Shown here one piece after another: positions 1 through 13,600 of a stretch of DNA of 64,000 nucleotides. Below the pieces are notes generated by a model. The model was given only the letters and a program-made list of their open reading frames with translations, was not told the origin of the DNA and did no database searches. How positions within the stretch are numbered: the stretch's first letter is position 1; the number at the start of each line of letters is the position of its first letter. The stretch comes from Blattamonas nauphoetae. Its lineage: Eukaryota > Preaxostyla > Oxymonadida. Position numbers and translations under genes: made by a program. The stretch spans positions 1-64,000 of the forward strand of contig JARBJD010000020.1 of the NCBI GenBank assembly GCA_033064195.1, written 5' to 3'.

Positions 1-255
1 GTGACGTCAAAACAGTCCAACCCAGTCAATAAGGCAAAGAATGCCAAATCTTCGCATGTCCTACGGATCGACGCAACGAGTCATTCAGTCACTAGGCTTT
101 ACTCCTTATCGGCTCCAATCAGCCCATTTTATTCGACCAAGATTATGGTCAACGGCGACAGTTCTGCCAATGGTTTCTTACCAAGAATGAAAACGATCCG
201 CTCTTCGTCGATCGAGTTTGGTACTCCGACGAATCGAGGTTTACCCTCGATCAGA
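1..255 (+). mobile_element. Mariner (DD41D) transposase fragment, left flank of TIR element copy 1
   Basis: This stretch is the same sequence as 24299-24556, the middle of the mariner transposase gene, ending at the residues SDES and FTLDQ around the first catalytic aspartate. It is 3 bases shorter than the other copy because of homopolymer losses and differs at few other places. The window begins inside the gene, so its start is not visible, and its continuation is replaced at base 256 by the 7.4-kb TIR element. The rest of this transposase is not found on the far side of that element (see 7651 onward), unlike in the second copy. Confidence 0.85.
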
Positions 256-528
256 GGTAGCGTCTAGAGGCAGACCCCATTTTAGCTAGAGCAGACCCCG
301 ATTGCTAGACACAGACCCCTTTGACTAGGCGCAGACCCCAGATTGCTAGAGGCAGACCCCATTCTAGCTTGGTGCAGACCCTCCTGTTTTCCGTTATTAT
401 TCACAAATTTTCCACTGTTTTTACAAATTTTGATGAAAATCACTTCTTAAGCCGTTTGCTCATGGTGTTTTCCAATAAGATCCTAATTCACCGAAGTCTT
501 CACCAAAACACAAATTCATGGGTTGATC
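256..528 (+). repeat. Left terminal inverted repeat, TIR element copy 1
   Basis: About 273 bases that match the reverse complement of 7374-7650. The outer 110 bases hold several direct repeats of a core reading CTAG..GCAGACCCC spaced about 22-24 bases apart, followed by an AT-rich stretch ending in TGGGTTGATC. ORFs that seem to start here (126 residues on the + strand) have no protein character and are explained by the repeat. Confidence 0.85.
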
Positions 529-647
529 AATCCATTTTGAACAACACATCTCAGCCACAGAAGCAACGGACGACAACGCATGAGCCAATGACGCACAGGG
601 GAGTTCCTCCAGTCCACAATCCGAGTGGTCCCAGAATCCAGTCGACA

Positions 648-3600
648 TTAAATTGGGTTTCCAGCAACGTGAGGATGGAACTCGTACAGCAGCGAAGATG
701 AGTTGGACTTTGATGCTCGGAGAGACGCATCAAACACCAAAACTTCACCCATTGTGCTCGACAGATTGAACATCCATCCCAATCGGTCGATGAGAACGAT
801 CCCCATTCAGTTTCGACAAAGAATCGCACTCCCGACACCCGAGCTCGAACATCCCGACAAAACTGTGTTCAACACTGAAACACGAGCTGTGTTGCTCGCA
901 TCAGCACGCAGAACACTTCCATGACCCTCCAACACAACAATCGACGAGAAGCGGCAATTCGACATCGAAACTGAACAGCTCGTCGAAATCAGAGCAACAG
1001 ACGAGAGACGCTGACGAGACATTCGTCGATTCCAGTGTCACTTGGTGAGCTGAACCACAAATCAGTTGGAACGAGAAAGGATATTCGCCTTTAGGAGAGG
1101 CAGGACGTGACTTGGAGTGACCCTCCAGTGACGGCGAATAATTTATCAGATGTGATGGACTGTGGGAGAAGGAAGCAAGAGTGAAGATATTGTGACGACC
1201 ACATCAGGCAATGATTCAGCAACAGCAAACGAGCAACCTGATTCGATTGTCACAGTCGAGTTAGAATTCACACCACACAACGTTTTCATCAACGAAAATG
1301 AGACTGATTCCGAGAGAACGATGGACGTCTGCACTTGAACTGTTGTGCTCTCAGCTGAAGCAAGACGAGCGATTGCATTCCGAAGCGTCGGACACCAAAC
1401 AGCGAAGAAACCACAGTGCGGCGATGAGATCCCAACTGCGTCGAGACCAACAATCCAGAACATCGTCGAGGAGTTGATCCTTAAAACCTAGCATCGCCTT
1501 CAGTTAAGATCGAACCCAGATTCGCTCCTTCAATCCACAAGAAACACGGCGCGGTCTCGTCAGTGTTTGAAGTGGAGAGATGCAGACGAGGTCGCCGAAA
1601 GTGAAGATTCGTCAAGTTGAATTCAGGAGATTCAGGCGAGGAGAACTTTTCGATCCAAATTGCACAAAAATCCCATCAAACTTTCCATTCGACGACGAGA
1701 CATCAATCAGACGAACATCATTCAAGTCCAACTTCATTCCAGACACCATTTCGGACACAACCACACTTCCCGAACCATCCGAACGAACAATCGATTCAAA
1801 TGCAACATCATCCATCTTCAGGGTCGATCCAGTGTGATGGATCAGAGCGTGCGACGAGAGAGAAATCAACGAACGAGCACGATTTGACGGCCAGCGATCC
1901 TCCAACAACCGAGAACAACGACGAATCGCGTGCTTCTGAAGAGACAGCAGGAACAAGCGAGAGACTGGTCGGAGCTGAGCGAGTGGACCGAGACAACAAA
2001 TGATCCGGTCTTTCCAATTCTGATCGTGCCAGTGGTTGACTTCGGTTTCAGTTCGACTGTGGTTTCACTCACTTCCAGCGAACGGCTCAATTGCGACTGC
2101 GTGGAGATGACGAGAATGCGAGGGAATCTTTCAGATGAGACCACGCCTCATCAATCGAAGAGCAGTGAAATCCCGACTGTCCACATCCTTTTGCGTCTTT
2201 CCCATCTCCAGTCGTGATCGTGGCAGCTTTGAAGTCAATCAGATAGAAGAGCAGAGATCGATCTGAACGTGCTCCCTTCGGCTTCGGCCAAATCCTCCCC
2301 ATCAGCAGCGAATCGTTCGCATGTGATGCGAGAGAGGCAGTCGTTGATGCCCAATTGTCTGGATCCAGCAACGTTCCCAAAGAGTGGGCTTTAACAAACA
2401 CCCACTTTCCTTGGTGACCACTGCCACAGCTGCACGATGTGAACGAGCAGGACGAGAGTGAGATTGAGCCAGACGATGTCGAGAAGAACACTCCTCCGTC
2501 GCCCACACTTGTCACCCCAGCGAAGGTCGACGAGGAGACAGAAATGGAGGAAGCGTCTAAGAGGCGAGCAAAGGCTCCATTTCCAGACTCTCCTTTTGAG
2601 TGATGCCTTGCACTGTCAGGCTCGTCAATGAGGCTGAGCAGGCCCGCTCAGAGCAATGAAGCTCTTTCCACTGATCGAGAACTGTCTGAGGGTCACATTC
2701 TTCATTGTCAGCTCCTGAGCAATCCAACGTAAAGAAATGCCACACGAGCTGGGCTGATCCAGAAACTGTCTGGGCCGGAGATGTGGTTGATTGAATCGCA
2801 GTGGTCATCCAAGACACGACGATTGGAAATTCCACGGTCTGAATGAACGAAGAGAGAGACGACTGGTGAATCCTTTCGTTCCACTGCCTGTTTGGGGAGC
2901 TGTCCTCAAAAGAACCCGTATTCTGTCGCAGCCACTGACGGCAGAGCTGCTGGGGCAGGGTAGTAGTCGATTCCTAAATCGGCGAGTCTTGCGTCAATCT
3001 TTGCACTGCTGACCCCAGTTGGGTACTGTGGGATGTTGTCTTCGAAGAGCAGATCGTACGCTGAAAATGCACAGTCAGCCTTTTCACAACAATCCCAAAC
3101 AAACCGATCCAGCGTCCATGCACCAACATGGTCATTTCGTTTTCGGGGAACACAGTCAGTGGAGGCTGGTGGAACAACTCGTCTTCCTTCGCCGGCTGCG
3201 ATTTGGAGGCCAGGCTTTTCTGGATCTCCTTCCGACGGGCGATATAGGCGTGGATGGGACGCTCCTTGTTCGCGAGGGAGACAAGGTTGGCGTATTCGAC
3301 TCGGAGCAGCTTCATCATCCGATCCAGCGCTTCGAATTTGACGGTCTTCCATGTACTCCTTGTCCAGCTGCCTGAAGCCCTTCCCATGCAGTCCAACCAG
3401 CCAGTATTGGTTCCTGACCCTGTCTGGGCCGTAAACAGAAAGGTTGTCTTTTGTTGTGGTTACGAGGGACGCTTACACTGTTGACATGGTCCGAGTGTCG
3501 TTGATGGACGCGCAGAGGCGAAGAACGAGCTGATACAAGCGAGTGGAGAGTTCGTAGAATGGCCCGTTGGAGAAGAGGGTGGCTGAGACGATGAGCGAGC

Positions 3601-6600
3601 TGATGAGCGAGGGATGGAGAAGAGCAGGACACTCGGCTTCGACTTGGCTGAGATGATCACAGAAATGACGTCGCGAGTGAAGATGTCGGCCAGACGCTGA
3701 GAAAGAATGAAGCAGGAAGAAAGGAACACACCTCCTTCGTCAGGAACGTGGCAGTGGGGATGATGTCGAGGATGAGCTGCCTCCATCCGCACGTGGTGCA
3801 GTCGTTGAGAAGGTTGTTCCGCTCGCGAGTGTTGATTGGCGTGTCCAGAAAGCCACTGCGGATCATTTCAGTCACAATCACGAAGATTACCATGATGCTT
3901 CAGAGTTGGACAGTGGCGGCAGTGTCTCGGGCGATGTCTTCTCCCGTGCTTGCGAAGACGCTTGTAGCACATGACTTGGAGGAGGATTGGCATCGTACCT
4001 GGAAAGGAGAGCAATGAGATGAAAAATGAGATGAACAAAGAGGAGAACACACTCGCTGATCATGATGCTGAGGTAGCGAGCCCGCTGGAACTGAGACTCA
4101 GCTGGCAGATTGTTGATTGCTTCGAACCGCTTGAGGAGTTTGGTCATTTGACCAGCGAAGTTGTGGGCGACTTCGCAGAAAGGAGAAAGCCTGAGAAGAG
4201 AACAGGAAAGAGAGGACAAATAAGATACAACACAGAGTCGAGTTCAGAAGCGCACAGTCTTCCTGAAACAGGACAGTTCTGAGATTCCTGATCAGTGTCT
4301 TTCCGATCGAGTTGAGTGTCTTGTCTTGCGATTGTTCGTGGGTCTTCCCGACTGTGGACATTGAAACTGGAGTGTTGGCACCAGAGGGCGACGAAGTGAC
4401 TTTTATGTTCCGATGATGTGTCCAGATTTCATTGCAGTCGTGCACAATCCGAAACGACAAGTGCTCCAAAATGTTGCAGATAGCCATCTGCCTGGTGTTT
4501 TAAGACTTTGGGATTATTGGCTTCGTCAGGAACTTGAGTTGCTTGATGAACGACTTAGCGTTTCGGATTGATTGGTCTTCGTCTGTGTCTTTCGTTCTTC
4601 TTTCTTCGTCGCCAGTTTCTCCTCTTTCAGCGATTCGGGCTTCTCCTTTTCGTTTCTTCAGTCTGGTGTTTCAGTCGCTTGAGCATTTGCCCGTGGAGGT
4701 GGGGATGAACAACTTTGCCAGCATCAGGGAGCAAATGGGTTGATGACCAATTTTGATGCGAAGGGAGAAAGATGTGGTTGTGTTTGGTCCGTACACCCCT
4801 CGGAGATCTCGGAGATGGACCTGAGACCCGTGTTGACTGCTGCAACAACAGACATGTTGAGTCGGATCGATTGTCGGAGGGTGACAGCGGGATGAAAACC
4901 CGAGCTTGTGCATCTCGGAGTCCAATAAGTCGAAGAGGATCCGCTGAATCAGCTGGAGAAATTTGTGGGGCTTCCATTTCTCCTTCGAGAACATGTTCAG
5001 TCGCAACGCCAACATAGACTCGGCGATGGAGTGTCTCTCTTTGCGAGGAGAGTGGCGGGAAGGAAGAGAGGTTGGACTGTGACTGCTTCGTCTTGTCACG
5101 GGCTGACGACCGTTGAGCAGCGAGGGAGACGATGTTGCAGAGGAGCATGGCGATGAAACGGGAGGCGGCAGAGGGATTCGTACAGAACGTTTGGAATGAG
5201 CGAGTGGTTGTGGGAGACGAGGGAGAGTGGGTGATTTCGTGTCTTTGCCTTCTTCTGGCGAGATGACATCAAGTTGTGGGGAGGTGAAAGGAGTGTCAGA
5301 GAGCGGAGGTGGACGAGGAGCGACTTGTGGATGAGCGTTTTGACTGTTGAGAGTCGCAGCCCTTCCACCGCTCATGACGGGATTGGCGAAGAAGTGGTCG
5401 ATGTATTGGTGAAGGACAGGAGCAAGTTCGGAGTTGTTGGTGAACGACGGCGAGGTTGCGATTTGGAGGACGAGTCAAACTTGATCGGACTCCACCGCGT
5501 TGGACAGCTCAGTGACTTCAATTTGGAACACTTTCTCCACTGTGCTCACAAATCGGGAGAAGCAGGGTGTCGGCCACTGCTGGGAAGAAGCGGACCATCT
5601 CGTGTGCTTGGTTGTTGGGGAAGAGGAGTGTATGGCGAGCCAGGAGTTGACGAGGAGTTGGGGTGGGCTTGGCTGACGGGATGATTGAGATGAGGTCGGT
5701 CAGTGTGGACAGGGCGAGTGTCTTCGCATCTGACACTCCATCTTTCCAGATCGCGTCGGGAGCGAAATAAGTGCCGTTCCGAGTGGTGAACAAGCTCTGA
5801 CTGAGATCAATCTGACGCAGCCCCTCGTGGGCTGGTGGGCGAGATATCCGTGTTCCAGTCCCTCCTGGAAGCACAGCGAAGGCATCTTCTGGGACAGGTC
5901 GATGTGGGACGAAAAGAGGTTGTGGGGGTACACACAATGGCCGATGAGCTGGAGAGTCACTGGCTCCCCATCCTTCACGTTTTGCATTCCAGATGGTAGA
6001 ACTTGAAGAGGGGGTGGAGTGTGTTTGGGTTGCAGTGGGCTGGAGGTATGAAAGGGAGTTTCACTTTGATCTCGTCACCGAAGGTGTGGCCCTGTTCGTG
6101 GTACCTTACACAGCTCTTGTGAACTGTCAGCATTTCATTGCTTCCAATGCCCTTATTGTTGAAAATGAGAGGAAGACCAGGTGAAGAAAGATTGTCTGTA
6201 TCTCTGATTTCTGTTTCGATGAGAATAGTTCTCGTGGAGATCTGTTTTGAGAGATGTGAAGTCGATGCTTTGTGGGTATAGAAACCGGATGTGAGTGGCT
6301 GATAGGGAAGGACTGTGAGGACTGTGGAGAAATGGAGTGAGGACACGATGCATATCCGATTGATGATGCGCAACAACCGTATTCTGATTGTTGGATGTTG
6401 GAAGAACTGGAGCTGTGCTATACTTAGTCTTGCTTGAAATATGTCCGCCTACTGGAGATTTAGAAGGAGTGTTGAGCGGACGGGTTGATATTGAGTATGC
6501 ATCCGCAGCGATGGGAGGTGGTCGAGAAGGTTTGGTTGGTGGTGGGCGATTTGGCACAGGTTAGCATTGTGAAACACAAAGTTCTGATGGTACGTTGCTT

Positions 6601-7173
6601 TGATAGTCATGTTGAATTTGACAACATCGCGACGAGACTCATCAAAAGCCGACTGGGTGTCAGGTCGGGATTTTTCGATCGGTTTCAGATTCAGAGCCTT
6701 CAATTGGTCAAAGAAGCTATCATCATCGAGTTTATCATCCATATTCCGCAAGTTTTGAATTTGAAAGGTAAATTCTTCTTCGAATAGTTCTTTTCCTTGA
6801 GGACAGAAGCGAGTTTCAGTCTGGTACTTGTCTGATTCCACATCTCGATAATCGAATGGCAGTGTTGGCGTTCCAACTTGCGATAATGTGCCTCCATCGA
6901 ATAGAGTCTCTGTTCCAGGTGACCCTGTCGATACTCGTCTCTTTCTTCCACTAGTTGAAGCTGAGCGTAGATCCAAAGGGTTCCCTTCAGAATTATCGAA
7001 CGACTAAAGTGGAGTGGTCCAATACCCAAAGAATTGCCAGGTGTCTGCAAAGATTGTCTTTTGAGAAAATGGCCTGGATTGGATCGAATTACTTTCAGGA
7101 GGGTTGGAGGAATAAACAGAGGTTGCAACAAAGCAGAAAGAGTCAACCTCGATGCTCCATTGTTATTTGACAT
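648..7173 (-). pseudogene. DOCK-type GEF / beta-helix chimera, copy 1 (frame broken)
   Basis: Minus-strand cargo of TIR element copy 1, running from a start MSNNNGASRLTL at 7173 to a stop at 648-650. The order of recognisable parts is as in copy 2: serine-rich and acidic N-terminal region, proline-rich linker, DHR-1 (C2-like) near 5950-6320, helical middle, YWLVGLHGKG motif of DHR-2 near 3410, and beta-helix segments below about 2800. Reading frame changes occur far more often than in copy 2 and lie mostly at homopolymers, so they may be consensus errors and not mutations. Introns also contribute to frame changes. I infer the same ancestral cargo gene as at 24955-31556. Confidence 0.6.
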
Positions 7174-7373
7174 GAACCAAAGAAGCTAAGTCGGGCACAT
7201 AGGCAATTCACAGAGAATATGGATCCCCACTCCAGATCGATGTCATGTCATACAATAATCTTCACGACGTCGCCACGAAATTTCTGAAGTTCATAGAAAC
7301 AAGCAACTTTCTCCATGTACAACTACCTTCAAGCCGTGTTCTCCGATGGGAAGGAAGAAAAGTGGTTTTGGAC

Positions 7374-7650
7374 GATCAACCCATGAATTTGTGTTTTGAT
7401 GAAGACTTCGGTGAATTAGGATCCTATTGGAAAACACCATGAGCAAACGGCTTAAGAAGTGATTTTTCATCAAAATTTGTAAAAACAGTGGAAAATTTGT
7501 GAATAATAACGGAAAACAGGAGGGTCTGCACCAAGCTAGAATGGGGTCTGCCTCTAGCAATCTGGGGTCTGCCTCTAGATATAAGGGGTCTGCCTCTAGA
7601 TATCAGGGGTCTGCACCTAGCTAAAATGGGGTCTGCCTCTAGACGCTACC
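7374..7650 (-). repeat. Right terminal inverted repeat, TIR element copy 1
   Basis: Reverse complement of 256-528 with differences confined to the spacers of the CTAG..GCAGACCCC repeats. It ends CTAGACGCTACC at 7650. Because the next base here is C and not T, the element boundary must be ...GCTACC, which fixes the target duplication of copy 2 at 9 bp. Confidence 0.85.
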
Positions 7651-10600
7651 CTCTCTCGACGACAGAGTCTCTCCCACTCCAGTATCTGTTCATCCACACG
7701 CAGTCGAGACATCCCCTCTTCTTTCCGAACCATACGGACCTCCTCAAAAACTCGATCTCTTCGTCGCTCTTTGTTGTCCCCTGAAGAACGCGCTATCGCT
7801 CTCGTCGCTGCGGTCGCTGTCTTATCTGAACCAGAGCTGATTCTGGTCAACACCGAAGAACTCGTCAAAAACTGGAAACAGTCGACACACACCCCGATGG
7901 CTGCCAAGCAAGACGAAGACAAGCTTTAGACGATCGCGATCGGGCTGACCAGATTCCTTCGCCGCACTCCCCGCAGCGAGTCTGTGGACGAGCAGGACTC
8001 GTTCGTTGCGAAGAGTGTCGATGGGAAGGGAGGAAGGACATCGAAACAATTGCCCCTTTTGTGAGGGCAGATTATCAGAAGAAGGGCATTTCGCCGCATC
8101 CCATCCGCACACAACACCTTCGGCAGTTCATTTCCTCCCCTGCCATCCGTCATGATCTTTCTCATCGGGTTCTTGCAGGAATCAAGAAGGCCGAGACACG
8201 GATATGATTCGCCACCAATCATCAGACTCGAGAACAAGCACATCAATCACGAACTGAACGCTTTCGTTGACGCTCTGATTTTCGACGTGGAGTCACTTGG
8301 TTGCACGAACGCAAAACCTGGCCATCCAGTCTCTCTGACACTGTCCTCGCCGTCGCGATGTGCGATTGTGGAGACATCCTGTGTGTCATTTTCGGACTCT
8401 GTTCTCCGACTGGGCCAGCTGGCATCGCCGATTGTGGTCCACCACATGCAACGTCGCGGGGAGACATCGGTGACATTCGTTCGATATGAAATGTGTTCGT
8501 CTTCGGATGTGATTCCTGCATTTGCTAAAAATACTGGATCGGAAGGGCGTCGCCGTCAAGCCGCGTCCTTATGACAATCTCGTCGTGCTCGTTCACGTCC
8601 ACTGCAGTCCTCTCCAAAACTGGCATTGCACCGAAAACATCCACCCCGTCTCCACTCTCTTCTCTTTCCACATCTATTGCATTGTGTTCGTTTGTGAACG
8701 TGTCGTCGTGTAGACAGCCAGCCTTGGACCAGCCTCGCCATCGTCTGAGCCAAATTTTGATGGGAACTAAACTGCATGACGTTGAGAACGGGCTTTATTG
8801 AACGGTGAGTGCAGGGATCTCATTGTCGACAGAATTCAGTGTGCGAAACTCGAATGATCCGACCATCAAAACATCACCGACTCACCCAGCCTGGAAAACT
8901 CGACTGAGGCATACACCTATGACGACCAATACACTCACTACCACTCTTCCCGATAGCGAACTCCAGATCATCACTTATCATTCTGTGAGCACAGATATTT
9001 CGAACTCCGAATTCACATCACTGTATGGAACCTCGCGAACTCGGACATTTCAAGCAGCTGATTCAATTGCCTTCATTCAAGGTTTCACAGCCAGTTTTCC
9101 GATAAGACATTTTCTGGGAGCGGTGTTGGTTTTAGCAATCGTGGAATTATTCCGACCACACTTTCCACCGATGTATCTTTCGGAAGAACACAGCCGCTGA
9201 AAGAGGCGGCACACTCTACTTCAATCAGCCAAACATGATTTTCTTTGAAGACACACATTTCGACGAGAACACGACGCTCGAGTATTTGGACAATACGAAG
9301 GACTTCGCCTTTAATCTGCGTCATCCAGAAGAGATTGATGTATTCTCCAAACATCTCCAACTGCCCTGTCGACACGATCATTCTCGTCAGTTTCTTCTGA
9401 GCTCACTCCTCCAATCACTGTGAGCAACAACGTCCACAGAGAAATGGAAATCGACTCGATTGTCCTCCACTCCTCGTCGAACGTCCCAAGCAGCGAGCGC
9501 AGAATCCGAGCCAGCGACGACAAAACCTCATCTGTGAACAGCACCGAGTGATGATAGAAACGAAGTGAGGGACTTCAGGCAGAGCGGCTGAGGCTGCGAG
9601 TGGTAGATGGGAGTGATGGGGAAGAGCGGGTTGAGCAGCGACGGGATCTTCAATTTGGACAGCTCGTTCAGTTCGCGCTCTCCAACTTCATTCCCACAAA
9701 CCACATCGTCCACCACCTCCCCAACACCACAATCCAATCCACACTTTCCACCACTTAAGTCCTGTGCCGTTGGATGTGAAGATAATCTACGAAGTGATCA
9801 AGTCCAACAACGAGAGAATCGCAAAGTCGCATGACTCATCTCTTTAATCCATTTCACTGTATTGGTTCCATGAACCATTTTTCTGAACCTGTGCACATAG
9901 TTCCGGAATACGTTGTCTTTTGGATTATTGAAAACTCCTTCATTCGTGACAACGATATATTTCACAAGCAGTTAAATCGAAAAATGATTCAATCAGAAAG
10001 ATTGACCTAAACGCACGATTATGGTTTGATCACACCACACTCATTGACAGAACGACTTTGGAGATCAGAACGTCTGGAATCTCCATTCAGAAATGCAAAC
10101 AATGTGAATGTGTGAAGGATACAAGGATATTTGAAAATCGAAATGTCGCTCGAACTTTTCCGTTACGATCTATGAGGGAAAACCAAAAACCCCTCAAATC
10201 CAAAGAAATCAGATGTCCTGGAAAAAGCGAAAGAGAATCACATTAGAAGTTGATGAGGAGTCGAACTTGGGTGCGCGTTTCAGTTCTCGAGGAGTTGGAG
10301 CCCATTCTTTTTCAATTGTAATCAAAGGGTCAGATCAAATTTTCTTGAAGCCGGTCAGTGGGGCCATTGGATAAATATTGAATGTTGGAATGCGAGCAGT
10401 ACAATCATTCTGAACCGAATCACCTCTGAATTGAAATGTGACTGATTCATTAACGAAAGGGGTCGATCTTGAACTGGACCTTATAACCGTTGATTATTTG
10501 CCAATGCGAAGGATATGGTTCAAATCATCGTTCGAATGTGCTTCTCAACTTCCTGTCTTCACATAATGTGTCAATGAATTCGCTCCTAAATGCTGATCAC

Positions 10601-13600
10601 TTCTCAAACATCGCCTTTGTCACAGGTATTGACGTGACCAATCATTTCATCCATTTTCTCGAATCAAAGAAAGATCACACAATCGGAACTTGACATTATC
10701 TCTCACAGAAGTTTTTAGATTGAGAATACGGCTTGGTCAAATCACGAATCATGTTTAGCTCTGCAAATATCGATAGTTACTCAACTGAGCATATACAAGG
10801 GCATTCTCAGGTCACTATCGCTCTCCATCCCGCTTTCTCTCCTCACCACACCAACTTCATCGTTCTCCGCAAATCGATCAAGTTTAACCATCTTCGGCAC
10901 GATCCACAAATGCAATATACAAAGTCTATCGAGATTTGCTGAACTTGAGGGTGCCCGTATTTCAGTTACAATGTCAACATACACGTCCTGCTCAGCGAGA
11001 CATGATGGAGCATCTTCCATCGTTCTGTCTAGCTCTACTCCAGTCTTTCGTCTACAAGTCGTCGTGAAACTCAGTAGTCTTCTCTGATAACTCTGCGATT
11101 GGAGATAATTCATTGTCAAACAACACACAACGTCTTCGCGGAAGACTTTGTGAGAACGGAACATCAAATATTGTAAAATTGATCAGATACAGCTCGAAAG
11201 GATCAAATACGACAATATATGAGGGAAAGAAGGCCCTGGAAGGACCAAACCTGTGTGTCTGGATCAACAGTTGAACTGACGACGAGAAAAAGCGGAAACA
11301 AAGACGTCTTCATCGAATCTTCTCTTTTTGATGGGACGATGCGCATTCGCTGCAGTTGGACGGTGTTTGCGTGATCTACTCAGACTCCGATGAATTCCGC
11401 CATCATCCTATCAAATCAACCAAGCACCCCATCACCCTTCAGAACTGCCACTTCAATACAACAGACGAGTCGAGAGGACCAGCGTTCTTTGAAGTGCCTC
11501 TCGTATCGTTCTAGTCGACTGAGCATGCCATCTCCATCAAGTCGTCGTCGTTCACATCCTTTTCTGTGTCTGGACACGCTCTGCTCGCCATCACAACGGA
11601 ACAGCTCATCTCGTTCGTTTCTGTAATGTTCGAGGACATCACACAGCGGATTGCGCAGAGGTCAGCCGCACTTGGCGAGAATGATTCAGTGGAGCAGGTT
11701 GATTCGGAAGGCTCTGAAGATGAAACCAACGAACTGAATTGGGAAGAAACAACATCGACTTCATCTCCATCACAACCTCAACCAGCGGATGCAGAAAAAC
11801 ACCATCATGATCGAGACGAGAATAACGACTGGAGAGTGGATCGAAACATCACACCCGACCCGTGGTCTCAGAAACTCCCAAATTGGAGAGATGATCTTGC
11901 GCAGCAGCAAAGGGACGCCACGCGGGAGTTGGAGGCAGCAGAGGAGGAAGATGACGAAGAGTAGTAGCAGGAGGGCCAATCAGAGGACACTGTGACCGTC
12001 GATTTGGACGAGAGTGCCGTTCTGCCGACCCAACCTCGCCCTCTGACGGTCACCTCAAACCGCCTCCTCCAACTGCTGACACTGTCCGACCCGCCGCTCA
12101 CGTCGACTCCCTCCACGCTTGTCAGTCCGTTCCGGATCTGAGCAGTCCTCAGCCGACGAGATAGCCGCAAAATGATGCACCGTTTCGGAGCTGTGCCACT
12201 CCCACAGTCTTAAGCGTTCAGAACAGCTGGACCCATCCTCACACCGCTCGACACGCCGCTGAGATTGGACGACTATCTGCTTGTCTCCTCGTCGTTCCAC
12301 ACGATGTCCCTCTTCGACGGGGGCACTCTCCAGCGATACGACCACATCCAACGACCCGTGAAGTGTGCCCCCTTTTCCTCACGTCCTTCTCAGAAACTTG
12401 CTCACACACGTCCGAGACGCCACAGACAGACCGTACGTCATGGTCAACATTTCGTTCACATCTCTTTTCTCGTCTCGTCACAGAGACGACCGACAGTCAC
12501 ACTCGCAATGGTGTATTCGGTTTGACGCTCCTTTTTCTCATTCTTCATCTTTTGGAAGCAGACAACCAACTTCAGAACAACCCCTTCTTCTTCTACCCCA
12601 TCACCTTCCTCCCCTCTCCCTCCATCCAGCAGTCTTTTCACAATTCACAAGTAATCCTCGAAAGTACCCCGAGTTGACCTTCCCGGGGTTCGCATACGAT
12701 CACCACACGCCCATCTCGACAACTGCAATGTACGCGCCTGTCGTGCCAGTGGGAGTGACAGTCTGGGCGAACGAGACGCCCAATCTGAGGCCGAAGGTGG
12801 AAAGGAATGTGATTGTCTATGTCTTGTCCAACACCAACCATCTCTTCGCTTGGAACATCAGCATCAGAGAGAACGATGGTGGCTGGGCATACCACTGCTG
12901 ATGAAGAGAGCGAACATCAAGAATGTGGGACAGACCGACTCCGCTGTTCAACTCTTAACTCGGCCCTCTCGTCAGCGCTCTCGCATTCACTCTCAACACA
13001 CATCGACATTGCTGGACTGGTTAACTTGTCGTCTCCTCTCGAAGTGACTACAACAGTAACATTATCATCGTCCTCCAGAAAACAGACAGTTGCTCAATCT
13101 TCGGCAGGAACTGTGACGATGAACAAGATCGGCCACACACTCTCCTTCGTCTCGTTGATGTTCTCGCTCGATCCTTCCAGTCTCATTTCAAGTCTTTTCC
13201 ACGTCTCCAAAGGAACTTTCTCGCTGACCGCATGCGACATCGGGACGCCAACTATGACCAGTCTCAGCGAGACGTGCCTTCACTCGGCTCAGCCATCGTT
13301 CTCAGACTCGGCTCGTCCCTTTCATCAGACACTACCTCGCTCTTCTTGTCCGTCACTTCAAACCCAGCTGGTTCACTTATCTTCGTTGAATCAGTCGACA
13401 TCTCGTCGACAGCCCAGTTGCCATCCTTCGTCCTCCTCAAAACAACAATGGAGCCTCTTCCAAGCCGCCTCTTCACAGACGAAGAGAAGAAACGGTTTAT
13501 TGGGAAAGTTGATGGAAAGAACGCCGAGAGTCTCCTCTTCTTTTGGTTCCCGCACTCCGCGTAAGAGGCGACGTTGGATGTCGATGCGAATGGAGAAGAC

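Larger units (their letters stand above)
256..7650. mobile_element. 7.4-kb TIR cargo element, copy 1
   Basis: The element starts GGTAGCGTCTAGAGGC and ends with the reverse complement of this, and is collinear over its whole length with 24557-32036. Net length is 85 bases less than the second copy, almost all from one- to three-base losses in homopolymers or short repeats, for example a run of 7 T near 31440 that is 4 T near 7060. The left flank TCGATCAGA (247-255) is the 9-bp target duplication of the mariner insertion seen in copy 2, but the right flank here is CTCTCTCGA, so the two ends do not share a target duplication. No transposase is recognisable inside. The cargo is described at the second copy, where it is better preserved. 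Confidence 0.9.

Noticed and set aside
11950-11975. Two TAG codons followed by CAG inside a Glu-rich frame (EEDDEE, then Q), suggesting TAG is read as glutamine as in some oxymonads
   Set aside because: The long genes in the window stop sensibly at TAA, TAG or TGA under the standard code, and this stretch lies in the low-quality part where frames break often.
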